Shown here piece by piece: positions 51,391-59,452 of a stretch of 64,000 bases of DNA. The stretch is from NCBI RefSeq assembly GCF_029852145.1, contig NC_079969.1, positions 7,378,001 through 7,442,000 of the forward strand. The letters are read 5' to 3'. The notes under the pieces are model-generated. The model was not told the origin of the DNA and ran no database searches. It saw only the letters and a program-made list of their open reading frames with translations. A program made the position numbers and the translations under genes. The DNA is from Microplitis mediator. Taxonomy: Eukaryota > Arthropoda > Insecta > Hymenoptera > Braconidae. How positions within the stretch are numbered: the stretch's first letter is position 1; every line of letters begins with the position of its first letter.

Positions 51391-53002
51391 ATGTTTAAGT
51401 CAGTGATTGTGTTTGTTCTCTTCGGAATTTTAAGTGGTAATTTTATTATTATTTATTGTTATTGAGAAAATTTGAAGACGTTGGAATACCTGCTAATACT
51501 CTTTTAGAATGAATTAGTGAAAATTACTGACAATCGGTAAATATTCCCTGATTTAATCAGTGATATACCTGTGACTATTTCTCTGTGAATTTTCAGTATA
51601 CACAGAAAAAAAAAAAATAGGTGCTGCAACAGGATTTTCCCTGTGGGATAAATAGAATAAGGAACTAGTTTCATGTACTAATTTTTCTGTCCGTATAATG
51701 AAATTTCAAAATTTGAAAAAAATGCAAAGTAAATGGAAAATGCAAACGAACAAAAAAATTAGTACATGAAACTCGTTCCTTATCCTATTCATTCCACAGG
51801 AAAAATCCTGTTGTGGCAACAGGATTTTGTCCTGTTGCTCCCACATGACTGCATCCTGTTGCAGCACCTATTTTTTTTTTCCGTGTATAGCTATAAGAAT
51901 TTATCGGATTTTTTAAGCAGGGGATTGTCAGTTTTTTTCACTGATCATCAGTACTTTTCAGTTTTAAGCTCCAGGTTTATATCGCTCAAAAAATGAATCA
52001 GTGAAAAATACTAATCAACGAATAGTTAATCGCACAAATAGTCCCAAGTTTATATCACTGGTTGAATCATCAGTAATGTACTTGCAACTATTGCTTACCA
52101 AAAATTTACTAATTATTAGCATTTTTCACTGATTATCAGTATTTTTCACTGGTCATCAGTAATTTTCACTGATAATCAGTACTTGTATTGTTACAGTTGT
52201 AATTTCAACATCTTCACAGTGTATACAGTACACTGATCGACTTTACCATATACAACAGCCATCAAATAGTGATTATTATAATAATTACAGTAGTCAATTG
52301 GCACCTTATTTAGTTAGTATAAGATTAAATAATGTCCATATTTGCAGTGGTGTAATAATTACCGAGTGGGACATTCTAACATCAGCACAATGTATCTATT
52401 ATCCTTCTGCTATAAACGGATCAACTTATGAAATGCTTTCAATTTACCTTGGGAGTACAAATCGTTATAGAAATGGCTCAATATATTACATTTCATCTGT
52501 TAAAGTGAAGGACTCTTTTTCAGCGCAACGTGGTCAACTGCCAATATTTGATATTGCAACAATTCGTCTTTCGGAACGTATTATTTTTCATGAGACTCGT
52601 AATCAAGCTTGCATAGGTGAAAGAAACACTAAAAAATCTACGATAATTAATCAGCAAGCGGTTGTCGCCGAGTGGATTGATAACAAATTCGAGACATTGA
52701 ATAATTTACAGTTAACTAATTGGACTATTATATCGAATGAAGATTGTGACAATTATTATTCATTTATGGGTAAAGTGACAGGTCCTGCAAAGATTTGTGC
52801 AGTCAATATGGATAGAGATGGTGATGTGAATATGTGTCCTGGTGATTTAGGAAATCCTTTGATTGTCGATGGTAATCTTGTTGGTTTTAAATTGTGGCGA
52901 ATGGGTTGTAATTTTCCTGAAGCACCGGTTATTTTTCGATTTATTCTTTATACCGAGTATTATGATTGGATGAAAGATAATATTCTCGGGAGTTTATGCT
53001 AG
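51391..53002 (+). CDS. Gene 5: secreted serine protease homologue, second subgroup
   Basis: Exons 51391-51436 and 52197-53002 (GTAAT donor, TTACAG acceptor, phase 1) give 283 aa. The signal peptide is MFKSVIVFVLFGILS. The mature part starts near SSQCIQYTDRLY. Key blocks are HICSGVIIT, TSAQC (Gln80), IFDIATIRL (Asp134), C168 and C182 positions, MDRDGDVN, MCPGDLGNP (Leu233) and DWM. It is nearly identical to gene 6 over the second exon and slightly less so to gene 4. Nine cysteines include one at the extreme C-terminus. Triad Q-D-L, so no peptidase activity is expected. Its 760-bp intron carries a foldback element different from those in genes 4 and 6. Confidence 0.92.
51599..51887. mobile_element. 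Foldback element with TACACRGAAAAA ends and CAACAGGA motifs
   Basis: The left end TACACAGAAAAAAAA, ATAGGTGCTGCAACAGGAT mirrors the right end ATCCTGTTGCAGCACCTAT, TTTTTCCGTGTA. A second inner pair, GGAACTAGTTTCATGTACTA against TTAGTACATGAAACTCGTTC, makes the 289-bp unit almost wholly self-complementary. The word AACAGGA/TCCTGTT recurs about five times. It lies in the intron of gene 5. Confidence 0.88.
51888..52185. repeat. Cluster of CACTGATNATCAGTA palindromes
   Basis: TTTTTCACTGATCATCAGTA, TTTCACTGATTATCAGTATT, TTTCACTGGTCATCAGTAAT and TTTCACTGATAATCAGTACT occur near 51937 and in 52120-52182, with related CAGTGA words at 51542. They end 11 bp before the acceptor site of gene 5. It resembles the CACTGGTT element after gene 1 in style but not in exact motif. 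Confidence 0.8.
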
Positions 53003-53028
53003 TTTAGCTATAATATCTATTTGAAGAG

Positions 53029-53480
53029 TAGGGGGGGGGGCAAAGTGGGCCCCTTAAGAAAAATGATTATAATATATCATAAATTTTTTTTACGTGTTTA
53101 CTTTTTTTTAGACCCGTGATACCTATTTTCACTTCATTATGCTGCGTCCGTTAAAGTTGAAAAATCGAAAATTAGGGGCAAAGTGGGCCCTCCAAAACAA
53201 TTCGGATTCGATATTAAAACGACGGAGAAGACAATCAAAGGAAAGGGAAAAGGAAAAAGCAAATCAAAACAATCGGTGGATGATACGGCTTGTATTTTTT
53301 GTGGCAAATTATACTCAGAATCTTTAGAGCCATGGATTCAATGTGGCCAATGTAAAAATTGGGCCCATGATTCATGTGCTGGTGTTCATAACAAAGTTGT
53401 GCGAAGCTACGCGTGTGATATTTGCAAATAACTATAAAACAATTGTATTTGAATGATATAAATAGTATATTACGCTACAA
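53029..53480 (+). mobile_element. GGGG-end transposon remnant with zinc-finger coding piece
   Basis: Starts at the TA of GAAGAGTA just after gene 5 with a G10 run, then GGCAAAGTGGGCCCC, AATGATTATAATATATCAT and TTATGCTGCGTCCGTTAAAG. These match the elements at 43021 (inverse) and 59453. A second GGGGCAAAGTGGGCCC lies at 53176. Coding sequence for a zinc finger follows. The right end is not clear. The normal 3' flank seen after gene 4 is missing here, including the AATAAA. Confidence 0.65.
53183..53431 (+). pseudogene. C-terminal PHD-type zinc-finger fragment of a transposon protein
   Basis: About 75 codons end in a natural stop. A basic stretch rich in Lys, Gly and Ser (KGKGKGKSKSK) is followed by a full C4HC3 zinc-binding pattern: CIFC, then CGQC, then HDSC, then CDIC, with WIQC and WAH in the typical places. 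Known family context: many arthropod pogo/Tigger-like transposases carry such a C-terminal finger. No DDE catalytic part lies upstream, and the frame begins inside the GGGG repeat. It is therefore a decayed transposon tail or, less likely, a host exon of unknown gene. Confidence 0.65.
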
Positions 53481-53735
53481 GGGAAGAAAGTTGAAATTCA
53501 TTATGCCACACAGGGCAGGGCTTTTAACTATCTTATGGTGTATACGATTTTTCTTTATACCTGGTCGAAAATACGTTTATTAATTACATTTTTAAATACT
53601 ATAAACAATACAACCACGTTCTGCCTTCAGCTGACAGGTCGGCCATGTTTTTTTTATTTGCTCCCTATCGACGCGCCTCTTTCGGACATACATAAAACTT
53701 TAATTTTTTTCTGTCTCTCTTTTTTTTTTTGTTGC

Positions 53736-53815
53736 GTTTTTGATGCCTGTCCCGCGACATTTGAAAGCATGAGCAAAGCGAGTGCGTCTGGTCGGCGGGG
53801 GCAGGCATCAAAAAC
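53736..53815. repeat. Strong hairpin, 20-bp arms
   Basis: GTTTTTGATGCCTGTCCCGC at 53736-53755 pairs with GCGGGGGCAGGCATCAAAAAC at 53795-53815. The pairing continues outward into a T-run/A-run. The 40-nt loop contains AAAGCATGAGCAAAGCGAG. It could be the tip of a foldback element. No known RNA family is recognised. Confidence 0.7.
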
Positions 53816-53833
53816 AAAACAAAAAAAAAGACA

Positions 53834-54352
53834 TAGGAAAAGGGGGGCAAAAGGGGGTAGGGTAGGCAAAACGGGGTACCCCAAAAATTTTATAAAAAAA
53901 AATTTTATTTTTTAAATGGTTTTTAAACATTCCAAAATCACTTCTGTAAATATAATTAAGCGTTTCTTTGAATTTTTTTTGGTAAACTTTTTCAAAAATC
54001 AATTGTCAGTTGAAAAATATTAATGACGTTTGTTTTATGATAAAAACTATTAAAAATTTGTTTTCTTCTTTGTCTCCAATAAACATGTAAAATATAATTT
54101 TTCTTCATGTAAATTACTTACAAAAAAATTCAACTTAATCAAATTCATTTAAAATCCAGGAATTTTTTTTTTTTCACTTTTTTTAGGGGGTACCCCACTT
54201 TGCCCGCAAAAATGAAAAATTTTTTTTTTAACGGTATCTGAAAATTTCTTCTATTTACTTTGAATATCATTAAAAAAAAAAGATTTAGCGTATTTAAGTC
54301 CTCGAAAACTTGATATTTCCTTAAGTACCCCCTTTTGCCCCTCCCTCCCCTA
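53834..54352. mobile_element. GGGG-end element, 519 bp
   Basis: The left end is TAGGAAAAGGGGGGCAAAAG then GGGGTAGGG. The right end, in reverse complement, is TAGGGGAGGGAGGGGCAAAA then GGGGGTAC. TA is at both tips. The inner GGCAAAACGGGGTACCCC at 53864 and GGGGTACCCCACTTTGCCCG at 54186 form inner inverse pairs. No coding capacity. Confidence 0.72.
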
Positions 54353-54829
54353 ATTATACTTATAAAAAATAATTATTTTTTCTCGAAAGAAATAAATTTA
54401 TACCCATGAACAAGATTTTTTTTTCCTGCCAATAAAAAATATATAAATAAATACATAAAATTTCAATAATTAACTTCACTTCTGCATAAAAATCTTTTAT
54501 CTCCTCATCCTCGTCCATAGATTCATCCGATGAAACTTTTTCATTCATCTTATTATTGTAATTACACTGTTTAATTAAAATATTACATTTGTGAATTGAA
54601 AACAAAAATTTATTTAGAACTAGAAAAAATTACTTGCTGCATGAAATTATTTCTTGACCAAAAAAATCTTTTCTCGCTCCAAGACAATTTTTGTATTAAA
54701 TTGATAATGCATAAAATTTCTTGGTGCAAATTAAAATTTTTTGCGGCAAGAAATCCTTTTTTTCTGCGTATTTTATCAATTTAATATTGATATTTAGGCA
54801 GTCACGTAGTGACTGTAGGTTGCTCATTA
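54353..54829. other. Gene-free stretch between elements
   Basis: AT-rich, with a possible element end TTTTTTTCTGCGTA near 54758 and the words TTTCTTGACCAAAAAAA and TTTCTCGCTCCAAGACAA. A minus-strand frame rich in acidic residues (54360-54605) has no recognisable domain or gene structure. Nothing convincing is here. Confidence 0.35.
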
Positions 54830-55484
54830 AATATAAATCTAAAAAGAAATTATTATCATTAATAAATTGATAATTGTATTAAGATAAATACATTGTAAAT
54901 TAAAAAACAGAAATTTTGTAAGCATATACCCTGAAGTAGGGAAGATAAGCGTACATGTACGGTTATTTATGACAGTATATGTATAATCAAATTAAGACGA
55001 GTCGATTCCCTGAAGTGAAGGTTACCCGGGTTATACTATTACGTACATAATTATTAACAAATTATGGTATAGAAACAACGTAAAAAATTGCATTTCATTG
55101 TTCTTGGCATGAAATTTTTATTTTCTTTCCAATAGACCCATGAATATTTTATTTAAAGGATGCAGGATTTTTATATGGATGAAAATATTTATTGTGCCAA
55201 TAGATTGTCTGAAGACTTCGTCGACAGAATTATTTTAAAAAATATATTGGTATCAGTAATATATGAGTTTGATAAAATTTTATGAAGTAAGAAGTCATTA
55301 ATATAAGACTAAATCTTGACAGTTATTAATATTTAGTATATATTTCTCAATATGAAGTTTAAAAAATAACTCTTTATATAAATTCATAATATCAGTAAAC
55401 CTGTACCAGATAACTGACGTCAATATAAAAAGATGCTCGGTAAAAGAAAATATTCATAAGCTTTTTGAAAGAAACAGCGTGAAG
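54830..55484 (+). promoter_or_regulatory. Conserved upstream region and TATA box of gene 6
   Basis: Near copy of the region upstream of gene 4 (46628-47286), with small indels. TATAAAAAG at 55424 is 61 bp before the ATG and is preceded by TAACTGACGTCAA, as in gene 4. Confidence 0.7.
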
Positions 55485-58400
55485 ATGTTTAAGTCGGTAA
55501 TCGTTTTCGTTCTCTTCATCATTTCGACAGGTAATTTGATTGTTATTACTTATTATTGTGGAAAAGATTGGAACACGTCGGATTATCTAAGCGAGTTATT
55601 TATTGTTTATTTAGCAATAATTATAATACTATGCAAGGAAAGGAAATTCGCGGAGTAAATACAGATTAAATCCGGACACGGAAAAAAGAGCAGTTGAAAA
55701 AAATTACAGTTTCTACTGTAAAAATAGGCTTTCGGGGCAAAAATCTTTAGATATTAAAACTTAAACTGTAATTTTAGAAATTTGTTATAGGGGAGGGTGG
55801 GGCAGAGCGGCCCCCCTAAGCCAATTATTATTTTTTGTGGCTTTCAACCATAAGATCACTTTACTTTTGTCCTATTTCGAACAAATTTATGGACATTTTG
55901 CCAAAATTCTGAAAAATTTTTTTTTTTTTGTGGGGCAGAGCGGCCCCCCTTCAAAAAGTGATAGAAAAATTTTTTTTTTCGTTTTTTTTTTTTTTAAATT
56001 GTTTTCATCATTAAGAATGTATTTCTTTCTCTTGACAACTATTTTTGGTTTTATATTACTCGAAAAAAATTTTTTAAAGCGTAAAAAATCGTTCACTCTC
56101 GATTACCTTAATTACTAATTGTTATTTAATAAAAAAAAAAATCAATTCTATAATTTTACTTTATTTCAAAAATTTATCAACTAAAAAAAAAAATTTAATT
56201 TTTATAAATTTTTAGTGACCAAATTTGCCTCTTACATAGAGAAACGGCCGAAAAATATGAAAAAATGATTTTTTCGGAAGTTTTGGCTGGTCCATTTTGC
56301 CCCAGGTGTTATGCGTAGGGCTAGAAATGTGGAATTATAATAATTTTTTTTTTAATTTGACGATAAAAATATGAAAAAATCACTTTTTCAAAATTTTGGG
56401 CTTGTCCATTTTGCCCCAAATGTCATGCGTAGGGGTAAAAATGCGCAAACATATCAAATTTATAGTAATTAGTCGAAAAAAAAAAAATTTTTTTTTTGGT
56501 CAAAGTTTCAGGGGGGCCGCTCTGCCCCACCCTCCCCTAGTTATAAAATTAATACAATTTGAAGCAGTAAATTTTACAGTTTAAAATGTAATTTTAGTTA
56601 AATAAATCTTCAAAGTATTATTTACTTTTTATTTTGAATTCTTGCTTTATTTAAAAATTAATAGTTGATAGGTGAAACTGTAAAAATTAAGATTTATTGG
56701 TGATGTATTTTTTGCTTTCTGAAATGATTCCTCTTATTTATTCATAATATAAAAATAAAAATTACAGTTTCGGATAGCAACTTTTAAATTTTAGTCGGTA
56801 GGTTTTACAGTTTGAAAACTTTATTTTTCAATATTTAATATTTCGCTTTTTAGCATCTCACTCACGTTAAGACAGTGACCATAAGTCGAATAGCGTCAGG
56901 GAGGCATCTTGCCCATAGCTCGAGTAACAAACGGCTACAAACAAATTTGAACTTGTGCTTTGTGCTTCTGTTTTATAGACAGTTCTTTATTAGATGTGAA
57001 TGCGTCAAGTCATAAATTTTATGTGATTTTTTGAATTATTAAATAAAAGTTTATATCGTGAAAATTGATTTTTAATTGGTGGTTTTGTGGTACTATTCAT
57101 CTACAATAGTTGATATTACTGATTAATATATAGATGAAGAAGCTCAATGTAAGAGGAAACTAAAAAATTATAGTAAGGAAAATTTGCCTTGTATTGTAGC
57201 TTTACAACATCAAGTACGTCAATATTAATATTTTTCGTCATATTCGGACAATATTTATGAACCGGACATGAGATTTGCTGATTCTGTCACTTCTATTGAA
57301 GGTTATGAATATTTATTAACACAATTAAATCCGATAATAACTAAAAAACAAAAATTATTGTACTATAGATATTAAAATTTTTATTATATAGATTTAAGAG
57401 AAAAAAAGAAATATTACTTTATATAATTGTAAATTTTTTAATCTTAAACTATAGTTATCATTATTTTAAATATCGAATTTCGAAAAAAAAAGAATCTCTT
57501 TTGTCGAATGAAACTGTAAAGATAGTAGTTTATATTTCATATGTTAGTAATTTTGAAGTATAAATTCAAGCAAAAAAAATACTTTTTACTATATGAAACT
57601 GTAATAATAAAATTTTTTTGTCTTAGGAAATAAAATTTGAAGAATTTGTAGAAAAAATTACAGTGTGAGATTGTAATTTTTAGAAAACAATTTAAAATTA
57701 TAAAATCTGTTTACTATAGAGAACTGGACAATATCGAGTGTGAAACTGTAATATTTGTTATGCCTGGATAAAAGTGTAATTTTTACAGTTTCAAAGTCGC
57801 AGCGCTTTACTACTATACGAAACTGTAATAAAGATATGAGATCAATTTTTCAACTGCTCTTTTTCCGTGGAGTGAATGCGGAGTGAACAAATTTTTAATT
57901 ATTCACCCCTCGGAGTGAAATTCTCCCCGAAGGAGAGTTTTCGCGTGGATAATTTTTTATTAATTTAATCCCTCCGGAGTAAAATTCACTCCGGAGAGGA
58001 GTTTTAAAAATATTATTAATAAAAAATAACTCCATTAAATAAAATCGAAGTAAAAACTCGTGTATTACATTACGGATTAGCTGATACACGTACTCACCCA
58101 CACACGTACACTTACACACACACGCACACACCCGAACACACACGCACACATTCGCACAAACACGCTCTCATACACTCGCACGCGCACTCACGCACGCACA
58201 CACAATCGCACACACACACACACTGTTTAACAGTTTAATATAAATTCATTTAAATGTTAAAACTTCTGACCAGAGTGAATTGGGAGTGAAATAAAATCCG
58301 CGTCACGCCAAGATCACTCTGCTAAAAAAAAACTCGTAATTTACTCCGCATGCGATTTTTTTCAAACCCCGGAACTCTGAGTGGCGGCGTAAATTCGGAT

Positions 58401-59426
58401 TGAAATTAAATCCGGATTCACTCCCAATTTTTTACAGTGTAAGCAATTTATTTTGGGTAATTACAATAAATATAAATTTTATGAAAACTTTACAATAAAA
58501 AAAATTTATATTTTCAATTAATTTTTTTTATATCTTGTCGTGCTCTAGACTTTTCTATTTGTCCATTTAAATTTGTCCTGTTTAATATTTTAACTTAAAT
58601 AAATAATTATATTGTTACAGTTATAATTCCAAAACCTTCAAAATGTATACAGTACACTGATCGACTTTACCATACACAACAGCCATCAAATAGTGATTAT
58701 AATAATAATTACAATAATCAATTGGCACCTTATTTAGTTAGTATAAGATTAAATAATGTCCATATTTGCAGTGGTGTAATAATTACCGAGTGGGACATTC
58801 TAACATCAGCACAGTGTATCTATTATCCTTCTGTTATAAACGGATCAACTTATCAAATGCTTTCAATTTATCTTGGAAGTACAAACCGTTATAGTAATGG
58901 CTCAATATATTACATTTCCTCTATTAAAGTGAAGGAGTCATTTTCAGCGCAACGTGGTCAACTGCCAATATTTGATATTGCAACAATTCGTCTTTCGGAA
59001 CGAATTATTTTTCATGAGACTCGTAATCAAGCTTGCATAGGTGAAAGAAACACTAAAAAATCTACGATAATTAATCAGCAAGCGGTTGTCGGCGGGTGGA
59101 TTGATAACAAATTCGAGACATTGAATAATTTACAGTTAACTAATTGGACTATCATATCGGATGAAGATTGTGATAATTATTATTCATTTATGGATAAAGT
59201 GACAAATGATGCAAAGATTTGTGCAGTCAATATGGATAGAGATGGTGATGTGAATATGTGTCCTGGCGATTTAGGAAATCCTTTGATTGTCGATGGTAAA
59301 CTTGTAGGTTATAAAATGTGGCGAATGGGTTGTAATTTTCCTGAAGCACCGGTTATTTTTCGATTTATTCTTCATACCGAGTATTATGATTGGATGAAAG
59401 AAAACATTCACGGAAGTTTATGCTAG
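55485..59426 (+). CDS. Gene 6: secreted serine protease homologue with a 3.1-kb nested-transposon intron
   Basis: Exons 55485-55530 and 58621-59426 (GTAAT donor, TTACAG acceptor, phase 1) give 283 aa. The signal peptide is MFKSVIVFVLFIIS. Blocks are as in gene 5: PSKCIQYTDRLY, HICSGVIIT, TSAQC (Gln80), IFDIATIRL (Asp134), MDRDGDVN, MCPGDLGNP (Leu233), DWM and a C-terminal Cys (GSLC). It differs from gene 5 at only a few percent of residues, for example VVGGWIDN in place of VVAEWIDN and SFMDK in place of SFMGK. Triad Q-D-L. The intron is 3090 bp because of a three-level nest of elements (about 2.8 kb). Without it the intron would be about 280 bp, like that of gene 4 without its element. An open frame and intact splice sites suggest it is still functional. 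Confidence 0.9.
55788..56539 (+). mobile_element. Inner element of the nest, 752 bp, GGGG ends
   Basis: TAGGGGAGGGTGGGGCAGAG then CGGCCCCCC at the left, and the exact inverse GGGGGGCCGCTCTGCCCCAC, CCTCCCCTA at the right. TA is at both tips. A second copy of the same length, in the opposite orientation, is at 59652-60403. The lysine-rich frames inside are by-products of A runs. Confidence 0.92.
57133..57375 (+). pseudogene. Decayed 80-codon reading frame inside the middle element
   Basis: One continuous frame broken by a single TAA (57226-57228). Before it is DEEAQCKRKLKNYSKEN then LPCIVALQHQVRQY. After it is YFSSYSDNIYEPDMRFADS then VTSIEGYEYLLTQLNPIIT and KKQKLLYYRY followed by a stop. The composition is protein-like (Cys, acidic, aromatic residues) and unlike the surrounding A/T filler. 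I do not recognise the family. It could be a captured host exon or a piece of a transposon protein. Confidence 0.5.
58088..58224 (+). repeat. CA-rich simple repeat
   Basis: Interrupted CACA/CGCACA run from CACACGTACAC to CACACACACACAC, inside the outer element of the nest in the intron of gene 6. Confidence 0.9.
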
Positions 59427-59452
59427 TTTAGCTATAATATCTATTTGAAGAG

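Larger units (their letters stand above)
55676..57871. mobile_element. Middle element of the nest, AACTGTAA motif type
   Basis: CACGGAAAAAAGAGCAGTTG at the left mirrors CAACTGCTCTTTTTCCGTG at the right. Inside, the word AAACTGTAA or TTACAGTTT recurs at least eleven times (for example 55705, 55761, 56660, 56758, 56808, 57508, 57593, 57740, 57778, 57817). It contains a decayed reading frame (57133-57375) and the 752-bp inner element. Confidence 0.8.
55631..58441. mobile_element. Outer element of the nest, ACTCCGGA type
   Basis: The intron of gene 4 runs AATTATAATTATTAAG then AATTTATTTTGGGTAATTAC without a break (47421-47457). In gene 6 the same flanks are split from about 55631 to 58441. Left words are GCGGAGTAAATACAG and ATTAAATCCGGA. 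Right words are AAATTAAATCCGGATTCACT and CCCAATTTTTTACAGTG. GGAGTGAA/TTCACTCC words repeat through 57870-58440, together with a CA-rich run. The family matches the small element at 46365. Confidence 0.75.

Noticed and set aside
53535..53915. 126-codon frame and its minus-strand shadows
   Set aside because: It spans a hairpin and the G-rich end of a transposon. Lys/Gly-rich ends and no domain.
55837..56118. Frames inside the 752-bp elements (also 60091-60330 and 59583-59795)
   Set aside because: They are Lys/Phe-rich translations of A and T runs in the non-coding element. Identical frames appear in both copies because the DNA is the same.
57895..58149. Minus-strand frame with a Cys-Val rich start
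   Set aside because: Created by the CA-rich simple repeat in the outer element of the nest.
33460..59426. Active trypsin or chymotrypsin genes
   Set aside because: The fold is right, but His and Ser are replaced in every complete copy, and no IVGG activation site is present.
33460..59426. Clip-domain protease homologues
   Set aside because: There is no room for a clip domain. Only 5-30 residues separate the signal peptide from the fold core, and the six-cysteine clip pattern is absent.
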